64,000 nucleotides of DNA from Candidatus Poribacteria bacterium. GTDB taxonomy: Bacteria; Poribacteria; WGA-4E; WGA-3G. Shown piece after piece: positions 34,068 to 42,680 of this stretch. The stretch is taken from positions 83,934 through 147,933 of the forward strand of contig JAPPNJ010000104.1 in the NCBI GenBank assembly GCA_028818705.1, in the 5' to 3' direction. Within the stretch, counting starts at the first letter, position 1. Each line of letters opens with the position of its first letter. The position numbers and the translations under genes were made by a program. The notes under the pieces were generated by a model. That model made no database searches. It was not told where the DNA came from and saw only the letters and a program-made list of their open reading frames with translations.

Positions 34068-35192
34068 ATGAAAGAACTCATACAGATTGACAACAGGCGT
34101 CCTACACGCAAAATCATGGTAGGGAATATCCCGATCGGCGACGGCAATCCGATCTCTATCCAGACGATGACCACAACGCTAACCCGTGACGTAGATGCCA
34201 CATTAGCACAGGTAGAGAGATGCGCTGAGGCGGGGGCACAGATTGTTCGCGTTGCTGTTCCTGAAGCACCGGACGCCGAGGCACTCAGTGCGATTGTCCG
34301 ACGTGCATCAGTGCCGATTGTTTCGGATATCCATTTCAATTACCGATACGCACTGGCTGCGGTAGATGCAGGTGTGGCTAAAGTCCGTATCAATCCAGGG
34401 AACATCGGTAACGAAGAACGCATCTCTGAGGTGCTGTCGGCGGCAAAGGCAGCAAATATCCCGATACGCATCGGTGTCAACGAGGGATCGCTCGAAAGGG
34501 ATTTGTTGGAGAAATATCCGTCTCCCACGGCTGAGGCGTTAGTAGAGAGTGCCATGCGACACGTCAATATCTGTGAGGATCACGACTTCACAGACATTGC
34601 GATCTCTGTTAAGTCGAGTGACCCACTTCGGATGATAGCGGCGAATCGTCAACTTTCGGCGAAAGTGCCGTACCCTTTACATCTCGGCGTGACGGAAGCC
34701 GGAACCCCACGGCGTGCACACGTCAAATCGACGCTCGGCATCGGTACACTTTTGCAAGAGGGAATTGGCGATACCGTCCGAATCTCAATTACAGGCGATC
34801 CTGTTGAAGAAGTCTTAACAGCGAAAGAACTACTGCGTGCGCTTGGTATGGCAGCGGATATGTTGGATGTCGTCTCTTGCCCGTTTTGTGGTCGTGGAGA
34901 TCCTGCCGCCGATTATGAGAACATCGTTACCGTTGCTGAGGCGCTTTTAGAAAAACACGGTATAAAAATTCCGGTAGCTGTGATGGGGTGCGAGGTCAAC
35001 GGTCCCGGTGAAACGCGCAACGCAGAGGTGGGAATCCACTTAGGCGGAAAAGAACTCGCAGTTCTGAAGGTGCGTGGCGAACGCGTGCGTACTTTCCGTG
35101 GAAGGGACGAAGTCAACCCAGAATTTTTAGCAAACGCGTTATTAGAAGCCGCACAGCAATTGCAGGCAACTCAGAAGGATACATCTTCGTAG
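34068..35192 (+). CDS. ispG: 4-hydroxy-3-methylbut-2-en-1-yl diphosphate synthase
   Basis: A 374-residue enzyme of the non-mevalonate isoprenoid pathway, which reductively converts MEcPP to HMBPP. The 4Fe-4S ligands are visible as Cys271 and Cys274 (SCPFCGR), Cys308 and Glu315 (GCEVNGPGE). The TIM-barrel part includes ISIQTMTTT, VSDIHFNYRYA and KVRINPGNIG. Length and spacing match the short bacterial form. It is followed seven bases later by a membrane glycosyltransferase gene, so the two may be co-transcribed. The start lies seven bases after a -10 box, consistent with leaderless expression. Confidence 0.95.
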   Translation: MKELIQIDNRRPTRKIMVGNIPIGDGNPISIQTMTTTLTRDVDATLAQVERCAEAGAQIVRVAVPEAPDAEALSAIVRRASVPIVSDIHFNYRYALAAVDAGVAKVRINPGNIGNEERISEVLSAAKAANIPIRIGVNEGSLERDLLEKYPSPTAEALVESAMRHVNICEDHDFTDIAISVKSSDPLRMIAANRQLSAKVPYPLHLGVTEAGTPRRAHVKSTLGIGTLLQEGIGDTVRISITGDPVEEVLTAKELLRALGMAADMLDVVSCPFCGRGDPAADYENIVTVAEALLEKHGIKIPVAVMGCEVNGPGETRNAEVGIHLGGKELAVLKVRGERVRTFRGRDEVNPEFLANALLEAAQQLQATQKDTSS

Positions 35193-35198
35193 GGAAAA

Positions 35199-36716
35199 AT
35201 GGAAAACCTTCGGCAGAATGACCAGAAACCGCTTCGATTGATTCCTGTCCAGATCGGACTACTTGCGCTATTTTTCGTAGGGTATCACTTCTTCCTGTTC
35301 TACATCATGCGCGAGACAGCTCTCAATCTCGGTGCAGTACGGTTTAAAAGGCACATTGTCCCACTCTATGCCGAACCGAGTTTTGCTCTGAGTTTGTGGA
35401 TATTGCCTGCCCTTCTGGTGTGTATCGGTTTTCTATATCTCTGCCATAAGTTCCTGCTTTCAGGTGCGTCTGCGAAACGACTCATCTGGATAGCGTTTGT
35501 CTGTTTTCTCGCGATTACTGTTAGTGTTGCACTCATTGATGGATACCGAGAATATGAAGAAGAAGGTGAGGAAAAACGCATTTTGGTGCTCTTGGAGCCG
35601 TATACACGAACTTCATTGGAGTATTACGGTGATGTGCCGCGGGTTGATGAACTCGGACTTCGCACCTTTCTACGGGATTATAGCGAACCCGAACTCTTTG
35701 ATACGCTCTCAGGACACACACGCACCCATCCGCCAGGGGGTGTGCTTTTCTTATGGATTTTTAGCAAAATCATCGGTTACAATCTTGTATCGGCATCGTT
35801 GATTTCCATCCTCTTCACTGCGCTCACAGTGGTTCCGTTCTATCGTCTCGGCGAACGCCTCTACGGTGAAAAAGTTGCTCGGTACTCGCTTCTCCTCTTC
35901 CTTATCATTCCCAACTTCGTAATGTTCACCGGTACATCGATGGACGGTCCTTTCAGTGTCTTTCCAATCTTGAGTATCTACCTCTTTTATGAGGCACGCG
36001 CACGAGAAACTGGACCCGACGAAGTGTGGTCCAACTTCCGTCCCTATAGTTTGCTGATGGGGCTTTCACTGGCACTTGGAATGTTCATGACGTATTCAAC
36101 GGTAATTGTTGGCGTTTTTCTGTGTATTGTTCCACTACTGGAACGAAGAAAGTTTGTCCAGTATCTGAAAGTTTTACTGTTTGCGGGGGCGGGGTTCATC
36201 GGATTCTACCTATTGCTCTTTATATTGACTGGATTTCGTCCAATTGAAGCACTCGTGGCGGCTATCAAAAAGGATGAGATGGGAATGGGGACCGGCTATG
36301 AAAGCGTTGGGCGTTATCTCCACCTGAGTTTTGCCAACCTATTTGCCTTCCTCATCGGCGTAGGACTTCCAATAACAACCATCTGGCTCCGGCAGGTCGT
36401 ATCAACAATAGCGGAATGGCGGCGGAACGCGCTCCCCTCTGAAGAGGATACTTATGCGAGGCGTATTCCTTGGATACTGCAACATGAAAAGTTGGATGCC
36501 TTTGTCATCGGTTTTCTGATAACCCTTCTCTTTTTCACATTCTCTACCCTGTTTACGATGGAAGTTGAGCGTATCTGGATCTTGATGGTGCCGTTTTTCG
36601 TGATTCCCGTTGCCAAACACCTTGAGACGCGTCCAATATCTGATCTCTATTGGGTCGGCGGCATCCTCACTGTACAACTCATTGTTATGGAGGTTCTGCT
36701 CTACACCTATTGGTGA
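35199..36716 (+). CDS. Integral membrane glycosyltransferase, GT39/ArnT/PMT-like
   Basis: A 505-residue protein with about ten TM segments. The first extracytoplasmic loop contains the HTRTHPPGGVLFLW motif near residues 173-186, typical of GT-C enzymes that use polyprenyl-phosphate sugars, and FTGTSMDGPFSVFPILSIYLFYEA in a later region. The expected acidic residues in the first loop may be in GDVPRVDE or DGYREYEEEGEE. Such enzymes transfer a sugar from an undecaprenyl carrier to protein or lipid on the outer face of the inner membrane. It begins seven bases after ispG and precedes further glycan genes. Confidence 0.75.
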   Translation: MENLRQNDQKPLRLIPVQIGLLALFFVGYHFFLFYIMRETALNLGAVRFKRHIVPLYAEPSFALSLWILPALLVCIGFLYLCHKFLLSGASAKRLIWIAFVCFLAITVSVALIDGYREYEEEGEEKRILVLLEPYTRTSLEYYGDVPRVDELGLRTFLRDYSEPELFDTLSGHTRTHPPGGVLFLWIFSKIIGYNLVSASLISILFTALTVVPFYRLGERLYGEKVARYSLLLFLIIPNFVMFTGTSMDGPFSVFPILSIYLFYEARARETGPDEVWSNFRPYSLLMGLSLALGMFMTYSTVIVGVFLCIVPLLERRKFVQYLKVLLFAGAGFIGFYLLLFILTGFRPIEALVAAIKKDEMGMGTGYESVGRYLHLSFANLFAFLIGVGLPITTIWLRQVVSTIAEWRRNALPSEEDTYARRIPWILQHEKLDAFVIGFLITLLFFTFSTLFTMEVERIWILMVPFFVIPVAKHLETRPISDLYWVGGILTVQLIVMEVLLYTYW

Positions 36717-36843
36717 TGGTTGTGAGTCATCAGTACGCTTCGCTTTCAGTTATCAGTACAGAGACTTTGTGGAATCCAAGTTTATCGCCCTAACCATAAC
36801 GCTTAACTGACAACTGAGAGTGGAACGAAGCGGAACGCCCTTT

Positions 36844-37938
36844 ATGCGGATTCTTTATGTCATTGACTCTATGACAAAAGACGGTGCCGAATCCCAACTG
36901 CTCAAAACAATTGATCGGTTGCCACCTGAGCAGTACGAGGCATATGTCGTGCTAAGCCGTACCGAAGGAGAACGTGTAACGGAACTTGCTGCGATGCCCT
37001 GCGTCCGAGATGTCGCCACCCTCACAGGCGAAGGCAGCCGCATGAGATTGTTAGAAAAAGCGTTTGCCCTCGGTGGTGTTGTCAATTCAGTGAAACCGGA
37101 CATTGTGCATAGTTGGTTGTGGTATTCTAATTTCCTCTGCGGTGTTTCTCGCAAATGCGGTCTCTGGCGTAAGTTCCCATTCGTAGCCTCACAACGTGGC
37201 GATTACCATGCGAGATACGGTAAATTTCGGCTCTGGCTCACAGAAAAGTTTATTTATAATACTGCTGATGTTCTCTTAACCAATTCGGCACAGATTCAAC
37301 ACCAACTCTGCCAACAGTATCCGGACAAACGGATTTTCAGCATTCCAAATTTGTTAGAATTACCCACCGAAGCATGGCAACAGCGACCGTCAGATGATAT
37401 CCAAGAGAAGTTAATCGTAAGCGTCGGACGTTTCGCACCTGAAAAAGGACATCGTTATCTGATTGAAGCGTTGAGTTTCATTAAACCAGAGGATATTGCG
37501 TGGTCCTGCATATTTCTCGGAGACGGAGAATTGGAGACAGAACTTCGCGCACTTGCAGAAAAGCATGGTCTTTCGGAGCAGATTAAGTTCCCGGGTTTCT
37601 GTGAAGATGTCTTTTCTGTCCTCTTTTCAGCGGATGTCTTTGTGTTACCTTCGCTGCACGAGAGTTCACCGAATGCGCTAATCGAAGCAATGGGTGTCGG
37701 GTTACCCTGCATTGCCTCGGATGTTGGTGGTATCTCTGATTTGATTGGGAATGGAGAGAACGGCGTTCGGGTCCCACCAAAAGATCCAGAAGGGTTAGCT
37801 GCAGCACTATATTGGGTGTTAACGCAACCTGACTTTGCGAAGGCGTTGGGTAGAAACGCACGTGTGACGATTCAACGAAAGTTTGATAGTGCCGAATCTA
37901 TGCGGAAATTGGAAGATATTTATCAGCAATTTTTGTAA
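36844..37938 (+). CDS. Glycosyltransferase family 4 (GT-B) protein
   Basis: A 364-residue cytoplasmic glycosyltransferase. The N-terminal MRILYVIDSMTKDGAE motif, VSVGRFAPEKGHRYLIEAL near residue 200, and the C-terminal FVLPSLHESSPNALIEAMG with the E-x7-E motif are those of GT4 enzymes using nucleotide sugars with retention. The ATG at 36844 begins the family motif; the longer frame from 36820 only adds repeat-derived residues. It lies in a run of envelope glycan genes (35.2-40.5 kb), so a role in surface polysaccharide assembly is likely. Donor and acceptor are unknown. Confidence 0.88.
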   Translation: MRILYVIDSMTKDGAESQLLKTIDRLPPEQYEAYVVLSRTEGERVTELAAMPCVRDVATLTGEGSRMRLLEKAFALGGVVNSVKPDIVHSWLWYSNFLCGVSRKCGLWRKFPFVASQRGDYHARYGKFRLWLTEKFIYNTADVLLTNSAQIQHQLCQQYPDKRIFSIPNLLELPTEAWQQRPSDDIQEKLIVSVGRFAPEKGHRYLIEALSFIKPEDIAWSCIFLGDGELETELRALAEKHGLSEQIKFPGFCEDVFSVLFSADVFVLPSLHESSPNALIEAMGVGLPCIASDVGGISDLIGNGENGVRVPPKDPEGLAAALYWVLTQPDFAKALGRNARVTIQRKFDSAESMRKLEDIYQQFL

Positions 37939-38121
37939 GGACGCTTGTGAATAAGTTAACCCAACTGGCTACTGATAAGGTTTTAGGTTGACAGACCTAT
38001 TTTTCAGCGAAAAGAGATTCTGATGTCCTCCCTTTTGTAGTGTAGACTATCAGGCTGCGTCCAAAGATGCACAACCTAATAGGTTATGCTACAAACTGGA
38101 CAAGTGGGAATGGTTCAATAG

Positions 38122-39015
38122 ATGCGTAATTTTCTTAAGAATTTGATAGCGACCTTTGTCTGTTTATCAGGTATGCCACTTCTCATTCGGGAATTGATCT
38201 GTAGAGATCGGATTGCTATCCTTATGTATCACGACCCTAAACCGACGGCTTTCGCGAAGCATATCGCCTACCTCTCGCGCCATTGCACAATTGTTTCACT
38301 GGATACGTTGGTCTCAGCGATCCACCGAAAGGATTTCTCACAGATCCCACCGAAAAGTGTGGTGATTACAATCGACGATGGACACGCTCGTAATTATGAA
38401 CTCTTACCGATTTTCAAACGGTATCAGATCCGTCCGACACTCTATGTCTGTACGCAGATCGTCAACACACACCGTCATTTCTGGTTCAAGATAGATGGAC
38501 AATCCAAGAAAGAGAAAGAAAGACTGAAAAGACTCTCAAATGCCGAACGGTTGACGCATCTCAAAAGAACGGCTGACTTTGAACCCGAAAAGACCTACCC
38601 AGATAGACAGGCGTTCAACGTAGCAGAAATGAGAGCGTTGGCAGAAAGCGTTGACTTTCAACCGCATACCCGATTCCATCCGATTCTGACGCGCTGCACG
38701 GAAGCAGAATGTGAGCAGGAAATTCTTGGAAGCAAATCGGATTTAGAAAGTCTTTTAGGTGTTGAATGTTTGCATTTCAGTTATCCGAACGGTGATTATA
38801 CCGAGCGCGAGATTCAGATTGTGAAAGCCGGTGGGTTCCGTTCCGCTCGGACAACTGAGGTAGGGTGGAACACCTTAGACACGCCGTTATATCAACTGAA
38901 GGCTGCTCCAATCACCGATAACGCTGGACTGATGCTCTTCCGTGCGGAACTGACAACGATACCCCAGCGGCTCAGCAGGTGGATGACAGCTTTATCCCGG
39001 TCAAATGAAACATAA
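38122..39015 (+). CDS. Polysaccharide deacetylase (NodB homology) family protein
   Basis: A 297-residue protein with an N-terminal hydrophobic segment (about 5-27) and a CE4 domain. The metal and catalytic motif TIDDGH gives Asp85/Asp86, and the second motif PHTRFHPIL gives His182 and His186 (HxxxH); SYPNGDYTEREI is a further conserved segment. Such enzymes remove N- or O-acetyl groups from surface polysaccharides or peptidoglycan. An unusual ~35-residue basic insertion (KKEKERLKRLSNAERLTHLK) lies between motifs. The gene overlaps the methyltransferase gene by 11 bases, so they are probably co-translated. Confidence 0.87.
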   Translation: MRNFLKNLIATFVCLSGMPLLIRELICRDRIAILMYHDPKPTAFAKHIAYLSRHCTIVSLDTLVSAIHRKDFSQIPPKSVVITIDDGHARNYELLPIFKRYQIRPTLYVCTQIVNTHRHFWFKIDGQSKKEKERLKRLSNAERLTHLKRTADFEPEKTYPDRQAFNVAEMRALAESVDFQPHTRFHPILTRCTEAECEQEILGSKSDLESLLGVECLHFSYPNGDYTEREIQIVKAGGFRSARTTEVGWNTLDTPLYQLKAAPITDNAGLMLFRAELTTIPQRLSRWMTALSRSNET

Positions 39016-39700
39016 ACTAACAAAATGGCACACTGCCTACATTCAGAACGCATATCGCGAATTGGCACGCGGGACAACGCGAGGGCAACTGGATACATTG
39101 CAAATTGATGCCACTGGCAAGAGAGTATTAGATGTCGGCTGTGGACCTGGAAATCTTCTCGTTGCGCTTGCTACTGATGTTCCCGAACTCCTTATCGGTA
39201 TTGATGTAGACTCGACTTTCTTGGTATTTGGACGTTCCCAAATCGAAAAATTCAATGAACAGCCATTCGAAGTACCTATTCTGATACGCGCTGCACTTCC
39301 TACCTTACCATTTGCGGATGAAACCTTTGATCTCGTGACCTGTTTCCTCGTTATGCCGCATGTGCCTGATGATAGAATCGCTTTAGTTGAGCTTGCCCGC
39401 GTTCTCAGACCGGGTGGCACACTGGCTATCTCCGGACACGGCTTCGGGTTTCCACTCCGCTATCTCAAACGCTTCAAACTGAAACCGCTCCAGATGTACC
39501 TGGCGACCCTAATCTATAGATGCACTGGGAAGAAATGGATCCGAAACACATTGCAAAACGATAGAAAGATGAGCGACATCTTAAATAGTATCGGTGTGGT
39601 GCCGGAGGTGCGTCACTATAATAAGAGGGTTTTCGGCGGTGTCGCTACTTACTGGATTAAGGCGATTAAGAGGGAGATGACACCTAAAGCGATACAGTAG
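39005..39700 (+). CDS. Class I SAM-dependent methyltransferase
   Basis: A 231-residue methyltransferase of the Methyltransf_11/25 type. Motif I is KRVLDVGCGPGNLLVAL (about 38-54), motif II acidic residue in IGIDVD, and LPFADETFDLVTCFLV is the motif IV/post-I region. It starts within the last codons of the deacetylase gene and is likely translationally coupled to it, so a methylation of the same surface glycan or lipid is plausible. Its 3' end overlaps the convergent uppP gene by 52 bases, an unusually long tail-to-tail overlap. Confidence 0.85.
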   Translation: MKHKLTKWHTAYIQNAYRELARGTTRGQLDTLQIDATGKRVLDVGCGPGNLLVALATDVPELLIGIDVDSTFLVFGRSQIEKFNEQPFEVPILIRAALPTLPFADETFDLVTCFLVMPHVPDDRIALVELARVLRPGGTLAISGHGFGFPLRYLKRFKLKPLQMYLATLIYRCTGKKWIRNTLQNDRKMSDILNSIGVVPEVRHYNKRVFGGVATYWIKAIKREMTPKAIQ

Positions 39701-40506
39701 TACGAAAAGAGAGAGAATTTGCCTCGGTTCAGCACGACCAACAGAAACCGCAATGCGATGTAACCGACAATAAACGCGGCGAGCATTCCGCCGCCCACGA
39801 TATGGAGCGGTATCGTCGTGTCTCCGACATCGCCGACTTTCAGTACAACCGCACCGAGTATAGCAGGAATTGAGAGTAGAAAAGAGTATTCCGCCGCTGT
39901 TTTTGCCGGAATTCCTAAAAACAGTGCTAACGAGATGGTTGTTCCTGAGCGGGAGATACCGGGGGTAATGGCGCAACCTTGGGCGATGCCGATGAGCGGT
40001 GCATGCCACGTTTTCAGTTGTCCCGTTGGGCTATTCAGTTGGGTTTCTCTGTGTTCAACCCAACTTACACGGTTGCGGAGTCGGGGGAGTTGGAGAATCG
40101 CACCGGTGAGGATTAGCATAACGCTCACAAGACGCGCTTCCTCGAAAAAGGATTCGAGTTGGGTCTTGAACAGCACCGCAATGATGCCTGTCGGAATAGA
40201 GCCGAGGAGTATCAGATAGATAAACTTGAGTTCAGAGGAGGTGTTAAATGTCGTGCTTGGATGCCGCCACAATTGGGAATCTCCAAGGGAAGAGAGTCCT
40301 CCGATCGCCAATCGGGCTATTGCATCACGATATGCGACCAACACAGCCGCTAATGTTCCAACGTGAAGCATAACATCAAAAAAGACGAGAGGTTCTTTCA
40401 AGCCAAGGAATTGCTGGGCTAAGACGAGATGTCCGGAGCTGCTAACGGGTAGGAATTCGGTTAAGCCTTGTAATATGCCAAGGAGGATTGCTTCAAGAAA
40501 AGTCAT
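39649..40506 (-). CDS. uppP: Undecaprenyl-diphosphate phosphatase (BacA/UppP)
   Basis: A 285-residue polytopic membrane enzyme that recycles undecaprenyl diphosphate to the monophosphate carrier used for peptidoglycan and surface glycan export. The first motif QGLTEFLPVSSSGH (13-26, with Glu17, Ser residues and His26) and the second PGISRSGTT are both intact. The middle portion contains an extra soluble-looking loop (RNRVSWVEHRETQLNSPTG). Its location beside the glycan genes fits shared use of the undecaprenyl carrier. The last 17 codons overlap the convergent methyltransferase gene. Confidence 0.93.
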   Translation of the reverse strand: MTFLEAILLGILQGLTEFLPVSSSGHLVLAQQFLGLKEPLVFFDVMLHVGTLAAVLVAYRDAIARLAIGGLSSLGDSQLWRHPSTTFNTSSELKFIYLILLGSIPTGIIAVLFKTQLESFFEEARLVSVMLILTGAILQLPRLRNRVSWVEHRETQLNSPTGQLKTWHAPLIGIAQGCAITPGISRSGTTISLALFLGIPAKTAAEYSFLLSIPAILGAVVLKVGDVGDTTIPLHIVGGGMLAAFIVGYIALRFLLVVLNRGKFSLFSYYCIALGVISLLIALIQ

Positions 40507-40657
40507 GGGGTCATTGTAGCAGTTATTGTCCTAACTCGCAAGCACATTTTCCCTCTTCCTGTAGGTGGGATTTGTAATCCCGACTTCTGACCGCTGATTG
40601 CCAATGCTCGTTGTAGTAGGGCAATTGATTTTTTGTCTGCTTATATGAGGAAAGAAC

Positions 40658-41056
40658 ATGGAATTAAAAATTTGTGCACTCGGAATCTTGTTCAAAAATG
40701 GAAAAATCTTACTCGGCAAAAGGTCTAAGCACCGGCGTTCTTATCCCAACGTTTGGGACATAATCGGTGGACACTGTGAAACGGGGGAAACGCCCGAACA
40801 GACGCTCATCAGGGAATTAGAAGAAGAAATCGGTGTTACGCCTACTATGTTTGAAAAGATTAAAGTGCTGCTTGATCCCAATAATGGCGAAACCTACCAC
40901 ATATTTGTGGTAAGGGATTGGATGGGCGAACCAACGCGTCTACAGCCAGAGGAGCATTCACGAATCGGATGGTTTGGCATTGATGAAGCGTCGAAATTGG
41001 AACTTGCCTTGCCGGAAGCGTACGTTGCGTTGTTCACAAGCCTTGAAGAGAAATAA
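40658..41056 (+). CDS. NUDIX hydrolase
   Basis: A 132-residue single-domain NUDIX protein. The Nudix box runs GGHCETGETPEQTLIRELEE followed by EIG, matching GX5EX7REUXEEXGU, and VWDIIGG precedes it. Substrate cannot be inferred; the VLLDPNNGETYHIFVVRDW pattern is like MutT/diadenosine-type enzymes. GAGG lies seven bases before the ATG. It is a lone gene between uppP (divergent) and a MITE-like gap. Confidence 0.85.
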   Translation: MELKICALGILFKNGKILLGKRSKHRRSYPNVWDIIGGHCETGETPEQTLIRELEEEIGVTPTMFEKIKVLLDPNNGETYHIFVVRDWMGEPTRLQPEEHSRIGWFGIDEASKLELALPEAYVALFTSLEEK

Positions 41057-41094
41057 GTTATATCCTGGATCAATATTGAGAGCTTTAATAATGC

Positions 41095-41331
41095 AAGTTG
41101 CTACCTATTTATATGAGGATGGTGCATAAATATTTCTCGTAGGGGTTGGGTCTCCCAACCCGTAACATGAATGCATAGAAGATCTGAGAGAGGGCGAGGG
41201 TACCTCGCCCCTACATCCTAACGTTTGGAATAATGAACCACCCTCATTTATTTACATAGCACTCCGCTGGAGTGCGAACATTTCTGAAAAATGCCGTTGA
41301 AATGCGTAAAACCTGCTAAGTAGCAACTTGG
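41095..41331. mobile_element. MITE-like element with CAAGTTGCTAC termini
   Basis: The left end is CAAGTTGCTAC and the right end GTAGCAACTTG, exact inverses, followed by GGT. The flanks share TTTAATAATG (about 41084-41093 and 41335-41344), consistent with a target duplication of about 10 bp. A half copy, ATAGCAACTTGGGTTATAAT, lies near 52698. It is unrelated in sequence to the 123-bp MITE. Confidence 0.5.
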
Positions 41332-41345
41332 GTTTTAATAATGCG

Positions 41346-41374
41346 TTGACGCTGTTCCTTTTTTGTGTTAAAAT
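41346..41374 (+). promoter_or_regulatory. Promoter of the LamG protein gene
   Basis: TTGACG (41346-41351), 17-base spacer, TAAAAT (41369-41374). Transcription would begin near 41381, upstream of the GGAGGGG ribosome binding site before the ATG at 41405. Confidence 0.65.
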
Positions 41375-41404
41375 TCTGTTAAAATGTTTTGGAGGGGTGT
41401 GAAA

Positions 41405-42181
41405 ATGCGTAAAAATCTTATCCTTGTAGTGCTTTCTGCAATTTGTGTATTTGCTGTGAGTCTTTCTTATGCCTTTGAGGAAGAGGACATCCTCGTCTAT
41501 TACTCATTTGACAAGCTCAGTGGCAATACAGTTAAAGATGATACTGGAAACGGCAACGATGCAGAACTGGTTGGAAAAGGTTCCCTTGTTGACGGTGCGT
41601 TTAATAAAGGAATACATCTGAACGGTGGGGTTGTCCAGATGGATCAGAATGATTTTATCGTTCCGATCGGTGAAAAGACCGAGATCACGATGGAAGCGTG
41701 GTTTTTTCTAAATCAACATGCCTCGTATGATGGGATTATCTCTATAGAAGCCGCCGCTGGTGGATGTTGTGAATTCCGTACCATGGTGAACCCGAATTTC
41801 AACCCATTTTGGGATGCCGGACATCATGCTGATAAAAGCCTTGGCAATTACAAATTTGAATTGAAAGAGTGGTACCACTACGTGTTAGTTGCCGATGGCA
41901 AAGATGGAAAGATCTACGTCAACGGGGATTTTATCGGTGAGCAGCCGGAAAACTTCAAGTGGCCCAAGTTCAAAGAGGCAGCAATCTACATTGGGGCGGG
42001 TGAAAATCCAAACCTCCACAAAGTGGAAGACGCTATTATTGATGAGGTTGTCATATACGCCGCAGCATTAACTGAAGAAGAGATTAAGGCATCAATGGAA
42101 CTGAGCCTGCCGGTCGTACTTGCTGTTGAAGCGGAAGAGAAGTTGGCAGTGACGTGGGGTGAACTAAAAGGCAGTTTCTAA
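41405..42181 (+). CDS. Secreted LamG/concanavalin-like domain protein
   Basis: A 258-residue protein with a signal peptide (MRKNLILVVLSAICVFAVS...SYA) and one LamG-type beta-sandwich domain (DILVYYSFDKLSGNTVKDDT to DEVVIYAAALTEEEI). Such domains bind glycans or act in adhesion. The short tail after the domain (VLAVEAEEKLAVTWGELKGSF) recurs, as I recall, in Poribacteria LamG proteins. The ATG at 41405 is preferred because GGAGGGG lies upstream and the signal peptide begins there; an upstream ATG at 41384 would precede the ribosome binding site. A strong promoter lies 30-60 bases upstream. Confidence 0.82.
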   Translation: MRKNLILVVLSAICVFAVSLSYAFEEEDILVYYSFDKLSGNTVKDDTGNGNDAELVGKGSLVDGAFNKGIHLNGGVVQMDQNDFIVPIGEKTEITMEAWFFLNQHASYDGIISIEAAAGGCCEFRTMVNPNFNPFWDAGHHADKSLGNYKFELKEWYHYVLVADGKDGKIYVNGDFIGEQPENFKWPKFKEAAIYIGAGENPNLHKVEDAIIDEVVIYAAALTEEEIKASMELSLPVVLAVEAEEKLAVTWGELKGSF

Positions 42182-42187
42182 AACAAT

Positions 42188-42219
42188 CTGTAGGTGCGGT
42201 CCTTGTTCACCGCACCTAC
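42188..42219. repeat. Hairpin TGTAGGTGCGGT...ACCGCACCTACA
   Basis: A 12-bp perfect stem just after the LamG stop. No T-run follows, so it may be a mobile hairpin rather than a terminator. Related GGTGCGGTT hairpins occur near 11117 and 11481. Confidence 0.6.
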
Positions 42220-42237
42220 ACTGATTCAGGAGATACA

Positions 42238-42642
42238 ATGAAATTAGGATTTTTATCAAAAATTTTTGAAGGTGCTTTGAGTATCGAAAAAACATACAAT
42301 CAATGCGATAAGGCGATTAGCGATCTAAAAGCCTACAACGAGAAACAACAACAGGAAGATTTCCGTTTCTCAGTCGAGGAGAAAGCCGTATTAGATGAGG
42401 TTGTCAACACTGCTATTACGAATGCAACGCGCATTGTTGATAAAGAAGGCGAACGGAATTGGCCCGGCGTGTTTCGGGAGATGCACAAAAATTTAGCGGG
42501 TATCTATCTGGAACTGGACGAACTCGACAAAGTCCGAGCAGCGTGTGATCGTTTACAAAGTTACGGTGAGGTCGGTAGACAGGATGCCGATGAAGTGCTG
42601 GAGAGCCTGAAGGAAAAAGAGGAGAACGGAGATAGTTCTTAA
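42238..42642 (+). CDS. Small helical protein of unknown function
   Basis: A 134-residue, charged, mostly helical protein with no signal peptide or TM. The second half (WPGVFREMHKNLAGIYLELDELDKVRAACDRLQSYGE) has a TPR-like spacing of small and aromatic residues but only about one repeat. It lies between the LamG gene and the BatA-like gene, 38 bases upstream of the latter on the same strand, so it may be co-expressed with it. I do not recognise the family. Confidence 0.6.
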   Translation: MKLGFLSKIFEGALSIEKTYNQCDKAISDLKAYNEKQQQEDFRFSVEEKAVLDEVVNTAITNATRIVDKEGERNWPGVFREMHKNLAGIYLELDELDKVRAACDRLQSYGEVGRQDADEVLESLKEKEENGDSS

Positions 42643-42680
42643 CGTCAAGGTCTGTCTAAAATGACGACGCGGAGGCAATA

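Larger units (their letters stand above)
41057..41404. other. Non-coding gap with a MITE-like element and small hairpins
   Basis: Contains the element 41095-41331, hairpins GGGTTGGGTCTCCCAACCC (about 41142-41160) and GGGCGAGGGTACCTCGCCC, and, at its right end, the promoter of the LamG gene. No gene is seen. Confidence 0.6.
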
